Shown: positions 1-11,359 of the stretch, piece after piece | Layout: each line of letters starts with the position of its first letter | Position numbering within the stretch: position 1 is the first letter of the stretch | From: Benincasa hispida | Lineage: Eukaryota > Streptophyta > Magnoliopsida > Cucurbitales > Cucurbitaceae | Length of the DNA: 64,000 bases | NCBI RefSeq assembly: GCF_009727055.1 | Contig: NC_052359.1 | Span: forward strand, 20,674,157 to 20,738,156 | Direction of reading: 5' to 3' | Notes under the pieces: model-generated | Seen by the model: only the letters and a program-made list of their open reading frames with translations | Told to the model about the DNA's origin: nothing | The model's database searches: none | Position numbers and translations under genes: made by a program

Positions 1-388
1 CGTAGTATGATCTTATATAAACTTCTTTGTATAGAATATCCTCGTTAACATATTTCCACATGAATGATCAAGATCAGATCATTTGTTGTACTTTACGACA
101 ATTATAACATTTATAAAGCGGGTCATACTCATAGTGTCACCAGGATAAGGTATCCAACCTTATCCAACTACTACAGACCATTTAGGTTATCACTTAAACA
201 TGATCCACCTGTATGTCTCTACATACATATTTAAGCTACAGAAGATAACCTTGGATGTTAGTTTATTAGTTTGTGGGTTTAATGTTACTAAATGTCAAAT
301 AAAACATCTCATATTTTATTAAATAAATAAAATGTTTGTACAATACAATTACAAACTACAGGACACTACGAGATTACTGTAGCCACCA
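1..388 (-). mobile_element. Truncated long LTR (family S), minus orientation
   Basis: The first 388 bases are the 5' part of a long terminal repeat read on the minus strand; the rest lies outside the window. The same landmarks (the 'hundred-base' block with CAGATCATTTG, the GCGGGTCATACTC/GTGTCACCAGGATAAGG block, and TACAAACTACAGGACAC near the edge) recur in the copies at 4202-6370, 24200-26039 and 29390-31515. It ends ...CCACCA at 388, i.e. TGGTGG on the minus strand, and directly abuts copia coding sequence, so it was inserted into the copia element. No coding capacity. Confidence 0.75.
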
Positions 389-420
389 AAGATTTTTACA
401 TCTTATTTAACGGTGATGTT

Positions 421-3400
421 ATAAATCTTGCTACACAGTAAAGCAGTTGGGTGATTGACAGTGGTGCCTCAGTTCATGCTACATCAAAGAGGGATTTCTT
501 TGCATCCTTTACACCTGGTGATTTCAGCAGTGTTAGGATGGGTAATGATGGATCGGCAAAAGTAGTTGGCATCGGAGATGTACACTTGGAGAACAAGAAT
601 GGTTCTATGCTGATTGATTTTGAAGAATGTGAAGCACATTCTTGATATTCGCATGAATGAGATTTCTACAGGTAAGCTTGATGATGAAGGTTTCTGCAAT
701 GCCTTCTATGACGGTAAATGGAAACTTACTAAAGGCTCTATGGTGATAGCTAAGGGAGAGAAATATTCCTCACTGTATTATATGAAGTCTAAGATCCTGA
801 TTGTGATATAAATACAGTGAATGATGAAGCGAGTGTTGAGCTTTGGGCTTGATGATGAAGGTTTATGCAATGCCTTCTATGACGGTAAATGGAAACTTAC
901 TAAAGGCTCTATGGTGATAGCTAAGGGAGAGAAATATTCCTCACTGTATTATATGAAGGCTAAGATCCTGATTGTGATATAAATACAGTGAATGATGAAG
1001 CGAGTGTTGAGCTTTGGCATAAAAGACTTAGTCACAGGAGTGAGAAGGGTTTGAAGATTTTAGCCAAGAAAAATCATCTTCTTGATATTAATAGTGCACT
1101 CTTAAAAAGGTGTCCTCATTGTTTGGCAAGAAAGCAGGCTAGAGTTACTTTTAAGTCATCTCAGCATTCAAAAAAACCAAATGTACTAGATTTTGTACAT
1201 TCTGTTGTGTGTGGTCCTATGAAAATAAAACACTTGGAGGTGTGTCATATTTTGTGACGTTTATGGATGATCATTCAAGGAAAACATGGGTCTATATCTT
1301 GAAAACTGAAGATCAGGTATTACAGGTTTTCAAATAGTTTCATGCTCTTGTTGAGAGAGAAACTCGTAAAAAGTTGAAGTTTATTAAGACTGATAATGGA
1401 GGTGAGTATTGTGGACCTTTTGATAAGTATTGAAAAAATCATGGTATTCGACATCAAAAGACACCTCCTAAGACTCCTCAGTTAAATGGCATAGCTGAGA
1501 GAATGAACCAACACTGGTTGAGAGAATGAGATGCTTGCTTTCAGAATCACAGTTATCACAATCGTTCTGGGGTGAAGCATTGAATACAATTGTACATATT
1601 TTGAATATCACACCATGTGTTCCTTTAGGATCAGAAGTTTCGAATAGAATATGGTCAAATAAGGATATATCTTATGATCACTTGTGTATCTTTGGTTGTA
1701 AAGATTTTGTTCATGTTCCTAAAAATGAGAGATCGAAGTTTCATGCAAAGACTAAACCATGTGTATTTCATGGCTATGGCCAAGATGAGTTTGGTTATAG
1801 ATTATATGATCCCGTACAGAGGAAGCTCATAAGAAGTCGAGATGTTTTGTTTGTTGAAGACCAAACAATACTAGACATTGAGAAGACAGATAAAATAGGG
1901 TCTGAACAAAATGATGATCTAATTGATTTGAGTTTAGTTTCTTTGACACAAACTTCTACACATATAGAAAATGAGGTTCAAGATGATCAGTTTGTTGAAA
2001 CAGATGAGAGTTCTAAATAGGTTGAGGCAGATGATAGTATTCAGGATTAATTATCAAAAACAGAAGTTCTTACAGATGTTTCACTCAGGAGATCTATCAG
2101 AGATCGACGTCCGTCAACAAGATATTCAGCTAATGAATATTTGTTATTAACTAATGGGGGAGAGCCTGAGAGTTATGAAGAGCCATAGAAGATGAGCATA
2201 AAAGAGATTGGATTGATGCTATGAAAGATGAGATGAAGTCTTTACATGAAAACTACACTTTTGAGCTTGTGAAATTGCCTAAAGGAAAAACTGCACTGAA
2301 AAATAAGTGGGTTTAGATAGTGAAACAGGAAGAACATACCTCAAATCCACGTTACAGAGAAAGATTGGTTGTCAAAGGGTTCAGTTAGAAGAAAGGTATC
2401 GACTTTGATGAAATTTTTGCTCTAATTGTCAAGATGTCTTTTATACGTGTAGTTCTGGGTTTGGTAGCTAGTCTTGACTTAGAGGTTGAACAGATAGATG
2501 TTAAGACTGTATTTCTTCATAGGGACTTAGATAAAGAAATCTACATGGAACAACCAGAGGGTTTTGAGCATAAAGGCAAAAGCATCTGGTGTGTAAATTG
2601 AAAAAAAGTCTTCATGGGTTGAAATAGGCACTGAAGCAGTGGTATAAGAAGTTTAAGTCAGTTATGGGGGAGCAAGGCTACAAAAAGACTTCTTCTGATC
2701 ATTGTGTTTTTGTCCATAAATTTTCTGATGATGATTTTATTGTATTATTACTTTATGTTGATGACATTTTGATTGTTGGCAGGAATGTTTTGAGAATTGA
2801 CAGGTTGAAGAAATAATTGGGCAAATCTTTTGCCATGAAGGATTTGGGGACAACAAAGAAAATTCTTGGAATTCGAATAGTTCGAGACAGAGCTTCCAAG
2901 AAGTTGTATATGCCACAAGAGAAATACTTGGAGAAGGTGCTTGAGAATTTCAACGTGAGTAAAGCAAAACCACTCAGTTCTCTTTTATTTAGTCACTTCA
3001 AATTGAGTAGCTAAAAGAGTCCTTCTACAGATAAAGAGAATGAAGATATGAGCAAGATCCCTTATGCTTCGGTAGTTAGGAGCTTGATGTATGCCATGGT
3101 ATGCACTAGACCTGATATTACTCATGTTGTTGGTGTTAATCGTTTTATGTCCAATCCAGGAAAACAGCATCGGGAGGCAATCAAGTGCATTATGAGATAT
3201 TTGAGAGGTACCTCTAGTTTGAAGCTCACATTTGGAGGTGGAAAGTCAGTTCTTGTTGGGTACACTGATTCAGATATGGTAGGAGATCTAGACAACAGAA
3301 AGTTTACTTTTGGCTACTTAATGACATTTGCAGGTGGTGCAATGTCTTGGCAGTCAAGGTTGCAGAAGTGTGTTACACTTTCTACAACTGAAGCAAAATA

Positions 3401-3725
3401 TATTGCAGCAGTAGAGGCTTGTAAAGAGATGTTATGGATGAAGCGCTTTATACAGGAGCTTGGGTTCAAGCAACAAAGATATATGATATACTGCAATAAT
3501 CAAAGTGCTATTCATCTTGATAAGAATGCTACATTTCTATCTAGAACAAAGCATATAGATGTGAGGTATCACTGGATAAGATATGCTTTGAATGGTGAAT
3601 TGTTTAAGCTTGAGAAGATATATACTGATCATAATAAATCTGATATGTTGACGAAGATTCTACCAAGAGAGAAGCTTGAGTTTTGTCGTTCCGCTGCGAG
3701 AATGACAAGATCCTCCGCAAAGTGA
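421..3725 (+). pseudogene. Copia gag-pol polyprotein remnant
   Basis: In order: the aspartic protease with its D-S-G-A-S active site (from 457); a GAG pre-integrase/HHCC zinc region (988-1140, HKRLSHR then CPHCLARKQ); the integrase core with MDDHSR, KTDNGGEY and NGIAERMN, supplying the D, D and E positions (1255-1510); an integrase C-terminal part (1526-2020); reverse transcriptase (about 2170-2960) with a readable LLYVDDIL motif near 2750; and RNase H (3048-3725) with YTDSD and LSTTEAKY. Many in-frame stops (for example near 1335, 1430, 2020, 2315, 2385 and 3012) and frameshifts show it is dead. The third RNase H acidic residue, normally in CDNQSAI, is Asn here (CNNQSAI). The C-terminal 225 codons are the longest intact piece. 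Confidence 0.88.
677..1018 (+). repeat. 171-bp tandem duplication inside copia pol
   Basis: Two adjacent copies, 677-847 and 848-1018, both starting CTTGATGATGAAGGTTT and both ending in the GAGCTTTGG block. They differ at only a few bases (TTCTGC/TTATGC, AAGTCT/AAGGCT). The period is 57 codons, so the duplication itself keeps frame, and it lies between the protease and the GAG pre-integrase region. Confidence 0.9.
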
Positions 3726-3726
3726 A

Positions 3727-3739
3727 ATAGGGGGAGATT
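3727..3739 (+). other. Polypurine tract of the copia element
   Basis: A purine run around GGGGGAGA directly precedes the TGTTAGG start of the 3' LTR at 3740, just after the end of the RNase H frame. This is the usual position of the plus-strand priming site in copia elements. Confidence 0.75.
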
Positions 3740-4201
3740 TGTTAGGTTATTTCACTTTTAGTGAAAGCCCAATAAAGGCTCAATTGAGCTTTTTCTATGT
3801 ATTGTTTAAAAATAATACATCAGCCGTCAATCAATGGGAAAAACGCTAATCAAGAGATCAAAAATGGCAGAAAATTAGAGTTTCTTTAGTAAATCCGACC
3901 AACAATGTTTTTCAGCCATTTGAGGATCGATCTGTAGTCCGATCGAGCTGAAATTTTGACAATGTGTTCTTGACACGAGGGTCTTCAATCTGGATGGTGG
4001 AGATTTCATTTAAAGCTACCTATAGTTAGATACCATGGGTAATTGGTTACTACTTCATGTGAGACGTTGCTAAATTTATTCTTCTCAATTTGTTGTTGTT
4101 TTGTTGCCAAGATTGTTATCTTGAGATATTTAATGTGTATACCTCTAGTTGTAACTAAAAAGAACTCATTATAACTCATTATTGATTATAGTAGAGATTT
4201 T

Positions 4202-6370
4202 TGTTGGGATTGGTGTCCTAATTCTCCTGGAGTCTCATTGTTTTGTAAAGATGCACATTGTTTAATGAATAAAATAAGTGTTTTTTAATTCTGGAATGTA
4301 CTCATATCCAATAAACAAAGCTCCTTGGTTATCTTATGTGAACTTAAGCATGTATATGTGATATATAAGTGGTTCATGCCTTAAGTGATAACCTAAATAG
4401 GTCTGTAGTATAAGGATTAAGGTGAGATACCTGATCCTAGTGACACTATGGATACGGCCCACTTTGTAGAGGTTTGCAAGTGTTGTAAACTACTACAGAT
4501 GGTAGATCCTAACCATTCATGTGGAGACGTGCGAGCAAGGATATCCTATACAAAAAGTTTGTATAAGACCTACACCACGAGATAACTAGACTCCGTATAT
4601 AACGCCGTTGATACTAAAGACTTACATATCACCTAAACGACCATAGGTGACACGACCTCAATTCTAAGTGTTTTGGGAACTCCTGCCTTTGATTGCGGTC
4701 CTTTGATTAGTATGGGTGAGAATGGCCAGATTGCCAACTCAACATGCCTACCTTTTTAGGGACTTGTCTGATCTGGGAGCTGGAAACTCAATTCACAAGA
4801 TGGAATTCACTCCTTTCCCGAAGCAGGGATAAGTAGAGAGATTGCTCCCTTAAGGGCTGATTCTGGGGCTTGAACATAGTAGCCACAAATTCTCTTTAGA
4901 AGAAAGGACTCAGTCATAGTAGGACTATGACTTATGTTCATTAGAGGAATCAGTGGTACATAAGGAGACAGATGTAACTATAGGTGCATAATGTTATTGG
5001 CCCAGCTGTACTTACAAGCGATTTGTGAAGGGTTGTCGCACTACTGATTGGTTAAGATGGTCACATAATATATCTGTGATAAGAAAAGTTCAGCTGTCAA
5101 TCTTTAGTGGAGTGCCTGACATTTAACGGATGGTGGATCCCGTGACTAAAGAGTTTAGTCAGTTATTCACGTACTGTTAGAGCTTCAAGCTACAGGTCTA
5201 TAAGGTTCCCTTAGTAGCTCAATGGATCCAGTTGAGGATCTGTTCTTGGTGTTGATTTGAAATATTCAAATTGATAGGAGGTATTTTGATTATATATGAT
5301 ATAATCGATATGATGTATGAGATACATTTAGTGGAGGATTGATGTAAATGAGATTTACATTAAGTACCATGGAATAGAAAAAGAACTATGGTTTATATGT
5401 TTCATGAGATGAAATATTAAAACTATAGGTTATAAATATAGTAAGATAAGTTGGTTATCATTTATATTTATAATAATATTAATTATTGGATAATTAATTC
5501 TTTTTCTTTAATAGCCAATTGAGTGGATGGTTATTGGATTTTCATGGTAACCGTGAGATAATAGGAAAATGGTTTTCCTAATTTTAGTAACTGTTAAAAA
5601 AAAGTTTTTTGAGATTTCTCTCTCGACAAAAAGGATCTCACGGAGCTGTCAAGTAAATATAGATTTACTAAACAATAGCTTGGGCGAGCTAAACGATCAT
5701 GCAGTATTTCCTAGACGATCGTATAGATTTTGCTAGACGATTGCTTGCCCAAAGTAGATGATCTTGTAGTGTTTGTAGGCGACAGACACCGAGCTAAACG
5801 ATGAGCTAAACGATTGTTCAGTTTTTGCTAGACAATCGTATAGCTTTAGCTAAACGATTGGGCATCGACCTAGATAGATCTCCGCCATCTCCCACTTGCC
5901 CAGTCATGTACACGATCGTTGTTTCCTCCATCGTCTACCTCATTCCAAGTTCGAACAGAGCCCACCTTTGGATTCTCACACCAAGAATACCAAGGTAGTC
6001 TTGTTGGTGGTGTCAAACTCAACTCGACACCGTCGAGGTTCTGTGGAGGTCGTTTGTGTTGCCGCAGAGTTCGTGACCGAAGTGATCGTTGAGGACGAGT
6101 GCGAATGTTCGTACTGTGTTTCAGTCGTGTAGATTGAGTGTTCGAGGTTGTTGTTGTTCGAGCGACCGTGCACAAAGGAGCGTGGAGACGCATCGTCAAA
6201 TGTGCGTAGAGTTTTCTCTTTATTCATTTGAGTTGTCGTGTTGTAATTTCTTTATTAATTGTATAACCGCTTGTTTCTGTTCGACTGTAAATGTGTTGTT
6301 CATTCATGAGTGTGATCTAGAATAATCTTAATTCCGCTGCTCATGAAAATCTCGAGTCCGATTTCCTTCA
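4202..6370 (+). mobile_element. Solo LTR (family S), TSD ATTTT
   Basis: A 2169-bp sequence starting TGTTGGGATTGG and ending ...TTTCCTTCA, flanked by identical 5-bp target duplications ATTTT at 4197-4201 and 6371-6375. It splits the 3' LTR of the copia element. No polyprotein lies inside or beside it, so it is a solo LTR left after LTR-LTR recombination. The left part carries the family landmarks (GATAACC...AGGTCTGTAGTA, GATACGGCCCACTTTGTAG, CATTCATGTGGAGACGTGCGAG). The middle is AT-rich, and the 3' part has a repeated AAACGATCGT-type motif and a TTCTCACACCAAGAATACC block. Short open frames at 5870-6325 are LTR sequence, not genes. Confidence 0.9.
5683..5866 (+). repeat. Short repeated AAACGATCGT-type motif in LTR
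   Basis: Six or more imperfect copies of a unit like CTAAACGATCGTATAG, spaced about 25-35 bases. The core GATCG is nearly self-complementary. The same motif cluster appears in the other family copies at 29840-30050 and 63290-63430, so it is a conserved internal feature of this LTR family. Confidence 0.7.
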
Positions 6371-6559
6371 ATTTTGACTTCCGTACGTGGTTTTTTACTC
6401 TTCACATTGAGGGGGGTTTCCATGTTAAAATTGTATGTGTTCTGACTTGAGTATTATTGTTGTTGCTAGTTAATTAGTATTCTACTAGATTCACACAAGA
6501 ATGGGATAATTGATCCGAATAATATAGTGTTTTATCCCAATAGAATTACCGTCAATCAT

Positions 6560-6800
6560 ATGTGTATACCGAAACATTAGTATATGACATATATAATACT
6601 ATATATTGGAACTAATTCCATGCTTTTTGTATATTGACAAGAGTTTATAACATATGTCATATAGTATTAGGAATTAAATATATCCTTTGTGTATATTGAT
6701 ATGAGATTGTAATACATGACATATTGTGTTTGAAGCTGATTCTATGCTTTGTGTATATTGACTTGTATTTATAATATATATCATACTATATATTGTTGTA
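6560..6800 (+). repeat. About 60-bp AT-rich tandem repeat
   Basis: Three to four degenerate units, each with TTGTGTATATTGA followed by TTATAATATAT/CATAT. Unit anchors are at about 6627, 6687 and 6748. Between the copia LTR end and 7010 I see nothing else. Confidence 0.6.
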
Positions 6801-7009
6801 TACATTCTAATTCATAACTACCCATTAAATTTATTTTAGAAGATTATATGTGAAGGTCTTAAGGTCGAACAAGAACAAAGCATTGTCAATATTGAGCAAG
6901 GGTGTTGTAGTTTTGAATATGAAGTATATACCATTCATATAACTTGATTCACTTTATTTTATATATACCGTTGTTCGCTTATGAATATAACTTGTAATAT
7001 ATATGATTT

Positions 7010-7930
7010 CACTACAATAAAAGGTATTTTTAGTGACAAGTATTTAGTGACACAATCAATTTTTGTTCCTAAAAGTTTATTTTTAGCAACGCATTTGAAA
7101 CCATATTGTAGAATACCATTATTAGCAATGAAACCTGTATTGGCATCGCTAAAACAATCTATGATGGATTGACTAACCCCGTTAAATATTAAAAAACTTT
7201 TTAGCAACATACTACATTGCCACTAAAAGTACACAATATTTCATAAAATAAGTTTTTAATTAAAACTTTTAATTAATAGATATTGAAATTTATACTTAAA
7301 TTCATTTTCCAGATTTATCTCGTATAATTAGAATGTTAATTTTATTTTAGAAAAATTGTATTTGGAATTCAAAGGAAGATCTTATATTTTATTTTATTTT
7401 ATTTTATTTTATTTTATTTTATTCTTCATCTTTTTATTGTGGGCTTTTATTTTTAAAGGAATGAAAAGGGAAAATGTTTTAGAATTTACCAATTTGGAAA
7501 AAAAAAATACAAAAAAAAAAAAAACCCTAGCCCTGTGTGTCTTCCTTCTCTTTCTCCTCCCTTCTCTTCTTCACCTCATCTAAGTTCAGCTACCCTCTCT
7601 CGTGCATTTTCTCTTTATCTGGTAGTAAGAATAGCAATCGACGACGGTGGCGCTCCATTCCCCTTCTTCCAATGCAGATAACAAACAGACGGGAGGCCAA
7701 GTTGAATCGTCACCGCCAAGTACTGTCGTATACCGACTAGAACTATGTTAAGAGCTCTGGAACCTCTATAAAAGTTCGTCTATTGCTTTAAGCTTCGTAG
7801 GAGAAGCGGCAAATGTGGAACAATGATATACTCCACAATTACCACTGTCTGGCGACGAGTCGTCTCTATCTCTCTCTCTTCATGTCTAAAGTCTTGGATG
7901 TTCTTTTTGATGCTCAGTGTTAGTGTCACT
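7010..7930 (+). mobile_element. Possible 5' end of a CACTA-like element
   Basis: CACTACAATAAAAGG at 7010 resembles an En/Spm terminus. It is followed by repeated TTTAGTGACA / TTTTAGCAAC motifs on both strands (7040-7230), as expected of subterminal repeats. Further right, 7520-7900 has a leader-like stretch (AAACCCTAGCC then CT-rich). The matching 3' end is not visible; the MULE at 7931 may have cut the element. The call rests on the terminus and repeats only. Confidence 0.35.
7385..7424 (+). repeat. (ATTTT)n microsatellite
   Basis: About eight perfect copies of the 5-bp unit ATTTT. Confidence 0.95.
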
Positions 7931-8060
7931 GGGTTATAGACTTTGTAGGGTTAGTTTTATTTTAATTAAGTAAAAGTGATATTTTCAACTTATCATAGGT
8001 AACCATGGCGGGTTATTTTTGTTCTTATGGACGCATTCTGAAATATTTATCGTCTTATAT
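7931..8060 (+). repeat. MULE left terminal inverted repeat
   Basis: Pairs with 16385-16511 in inverse orientation, with similarity fading inwards. Both arms contain the GGTTATTTTTGT(C/T)CTTAT block and a GACGCATTC motif. Confidence 0.75.
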
Positions 8061-8649
8061 CTTTTTCGGTTTCTTGAATGGCGTCTTTTTGTAATGAGGA
8101 TTCATTAGAAAACAAATATAATTAAAATTAAAAAAAAAAGAAAAAATTAAAGTAATGCATCTTTTCGTAAATAATAATAAAAAATTAGAGACGCATATAG
8201 TTTGGGTAAAAAAATTATTTTTTATCTTTATTTTTTTATTCTTTTAACAACCCTAAGATCAACCATTTCATTACTTATGTTTTTTTAAGTTAATAATATT
8301 CCATTTTTTAATTCTAAATCATTGTTACCTAAAATTAACTATCTCATTAATCTCATTTTTTATTTTAATAATAATATTAATAATTTTTTAACAGTATAAA
8401 CAATAATGTTACTTTGAGATTAAAAAATTTCTTTGATTGATTTGATATACTCAATATTAATTTTAATAGTATTCAATTAGTTTAATTTCAAATCATTGTT
8501 TTTGTATAAAGTTGTTAGAAACTTATGCAAAAATATAGATATTAACTTTCGACTATTGTAAATAATATACAAGGTTCGGTAGGATGTATTGTAGACTACA
8601 AGTGCATTTTCGTGTTTGAATTTCATTAATAAATTTAACTATATGTACA

Positions 8650-11200
8650 ATTTTCTTTATTCACGACTAGAAGAAGATCCTCTATTACGCCTAGATCGAA
8701 CATGTTGAGTCACATAGTATCCACAATCGCCACGACCTCTTACACTTGATGGTTGGCTTTCCTCTTTAAAGTGTATACCCTCACCACGATATCGGTATGT
8801 CACGTACTAGTCATGGATATCGGGATGGACATGTGAAGTTTGTCCTTCTTCCATACTTAGTGTACTGAGGGTTGTTGGAAAAAATTCAAATGTTGAGGGA
8901 GAAGGCATCATGGAAGTATGTTTAAAATGATCAAGTGTGGTTGCTGGATATTCGTTCTAAACTTTAGGTTGAATAGGAACATCCTGATGTCTTGCTGGAT
9001 CACCTTGTTCTTCCATTGGAACATCACCATCGAAATATTGCATTCGATATATAGAGGTGAGTCTACACAAGGTCCTTTTAGCAGATAATGTCAAATTTGG
9101 AAGCTTGGCCTGAAAAAGAATTGAATAACAAGTTAATGACTTTAAAATTTATTTTGGTATGCAATGAAGAAATAAAATCAAACAATCCTAGTAAACAATA
9201 AACTCATACCAACAAGTGATAGGATGCTCCTGCTTTCGTTATGTATCGCCTGCTCATAGTGGAATACCATTCAATATGTCTAGGCCAAGTATCAACATCA
9301 TTGTTAATAGGAGGTCCATTAACAACCAAACTTTGATGATTTTCTCAAATTGAAATTTGAGAAGCCAAATATGCAATCTAATCTTGCTCATGCCTGTCCC
9401 TTAGATCGTGTGAATGGAGTCGGGCATCTGTATTGCAAGGTTGAGGAATTTGTTGCAACATCCCAAATTTATGCATCACACGATCTGAGTGATGCCACTC
9501 CACAATGAAAAAGCATATGAGTGGACATCTAGATGTCCATATCTCATTACCATTGAGACAATATGACGACAATAGTTGGATGAGATGATTGTATGACTCC
9601 CAAATAATCTGTATGCATATGTAATATGAATGAACCAGAAGATTGAAACATAATCAATATATGATATATAAATGAATAAAATATTGCTTAGTTAGGCATA
9701 TGTGTATCCAGTATGTACCTATACTATAGGAACATGCGTCGGTGCTCTAATTACAGAATAGTTTTCATTCTATCTACAACAATCACAAGTTCAATTTTAG
9801 CTATTAGTATTTCATAATGAACACAATAATAATGAGGTAAATATGCTTACCATACTGCAAGTGGTCTGTCACCTAAGTTGTTTTCATATCGATGGAGTCG
9901 TCGAGGCGCTAAAAGAGGAAATTGATCCCATGCCCAAACCTACAGCAATAGAAGTGAGACTGCAATGTCTTTGCCATCTATAACTACACCCTTGCATAGT
10001 TGCCTATATAACCATGCAAGACATCCAGCCCCTTAACTATATGTCCCGGCAACATCAAAATCTACTAAGAGAAGAAGATACATTAGGTACAAGTAGAAAT
10101 ATGAAGATTTGACTTTTAGGGAGGTAGGGGTGGTATCATATAATCATATATCTTATATATATAAGATAAGACCAGTGTCTTTAACCGAAGCATGGTATGC
10201 CTATTTTAGAGTCGTCCTTGCTTTGCTAACCGTATAGGGATATGAATCTCAACAAGCTTTCTTCTTACTGTACTCTATGCTGGAATTTTTTCCTACCACC
10301 GGGAAAAGAGAGGCCGATCTCGGGTCAGAAATATTTCCATTTCATCCCGCTTTTCACTAACGAACAAAACCTGAGACAGCGAGCCTCCTAGTCCCAGTGG
10401 GGAATAAACAAGGGATCCCAAAACAGAATAAAAGACCGGCTTCTTTCATTTGTGTAGGATAAAGGAGCCCATCTCTCTGAGTCATACTGAGGGGTATCCC
10501 AAGCATCTAAGTCAAGGAGTAAGGTAGACTATGCATCGTTTCCACGGTCATGAGCTCTTGTGCTGAGTGAAATCTCTTTTCTGACCTTGATTTACTACAC
10601 CTTGTTGGCACCCTTTTCTTTCACTAGACTCTTTCATATGACATCTGGTTATGTCAGTAAATACCAATCCTCTAATCAACGTGATAATGTATGCTTGAGC
10701 ATATCATTGAAGTTCCTCTTCATCTACATTATCTGGTAGATGTGCAAAGTTGTTGAATTAATCAGCTAACCATGGCGGGCTAAGACGACCTCCCTTAAGA
10801 ACGGCATCATTCGTGGTTACACCTAAAAGAAGGGCACAAAGTTGTTCCTAGTCATAATTATTGACCCGATCAATGGTCTTCCATTAATCGAGAGTCCAAA
10901 TTGGATAACTACATCTTGAAATGTAATCGTATACTCTCCATGCAATATGTGGAAAGTATGTGTCTCCTGCCGCCATCGTTCCACTAATGTCATTATCAGA
11001 TGCCAATCTAGTTGTATAAATGTGATACAAGAGACTCCGTAGAATCCTACAGCTCATAGATAATTCAATATATGAGGGCCTGGGTCCTCTTGCCCTCGAA
11101 TAACAGCCTCTCGTCATCGACAGTGCATAGCATCAATATGCTCATCTTCCTAAATAGCTTCAGATCTATGGTTGCGCTATAAGTACAAAACTAAGTCGTT
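8650..11200 (-). pseudogene. Plant mobile domain (PMD / MAIN-like) gene relic
   Basis: Read on the minus strand from about 11200 downwards, fragments of the PMD fold appear in the right order. They include LVERWRQETHTFH followed by GEYTITFQDV...FGLSINGRP (about 11010-10860), a CALLLGV / PPWLAD stretch then EELQ-YAQAYIITLIRGLVF (10840-10640), DVAGTYS...CLAWLYRQLC (10070-9990), VWAWDQFPLLAPRR (9950-9900), CFFIVEWHHSDRVMHKFGMLQQIP (9520-9440) and HIEWYSTMSRRYIT (9290-9230). Stops and frameshifts separate them, and an insert of about 540 bp lies at 10097-10640. PMD proteins occur as host MAIN/MAIL/PP7-long-form proteins and as passengers of MULE or CACTA elements. Its position inside the TIRs and its co-orientation with the transposase indicate the latter. 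Introns are likely but not placed. Confidence 0.82.
10097..10640. other. Foreign insert in PMD gene, organelle-DNA-like
   Basis: PMD coding similarity stops at about 10640 and resumes at about 10097. The intervening sequence is visibly richer in G+C than its surroundings (for example GGGAAAAGAGAGGCCGATCTCGG near 10301 and CCTAGTCCCAGTGGGGAATA near 10390). It has no long frame and no transposon termini I can see. Its texture is that of plant mitochondrial intergenic DNA, which commonly inserts in nuclear chromosomes. I cannot name a mitochondrial gene in it, so the origin is an inference. Confidence 0.4.
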
Positions 11201-11359
11201 GTATGGCCCTGTGGTAACATCCTCGTCCGTCTGATCCCATAAAAACAATATTGAATTTAACTTAAATTTTCTTCTAAAAATCAATGTGATTACAATCAAT
11301 AAATACAATGTCAATCAATAAGGAATACACCCTTCATTGTTACCAGTTACAAGAACGAG

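Larger units (their letters stand above)
389..6543 (+). mobile_element. Degenerate Ty1/copia retrotransposon with nested solo LTR
   Basis: The element reads on the plus strand as protease, integrase, reverse transcriptase, RNase H, polypurine tract (about 3727-3739) and 3' LTR. The 5' LTR and gag are lost to, or lie beyond, the LTR at 1-388. The 3' LTR starts TGTTAGG at 3740 and is split by the solo LTR at 4202-6370. Its second half resumes at 6371 (ATTTTGACTTCCGT...) and ends near 6543 at TCCCAATA, probably a mutated ...CCAACA end. The order of pol domains (integrase before reverse transcriptase) fixes it as copia rather than gypsy. Confidence 0.85.

Noticed and set aside
5870..6325. Several overlapping open frames of 78-109 codons on both strands
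   Set aside because: They lie inside the solo LTR, overlap each other and match no family; shadows of the GATCG-rich, stop-poor LTR end.
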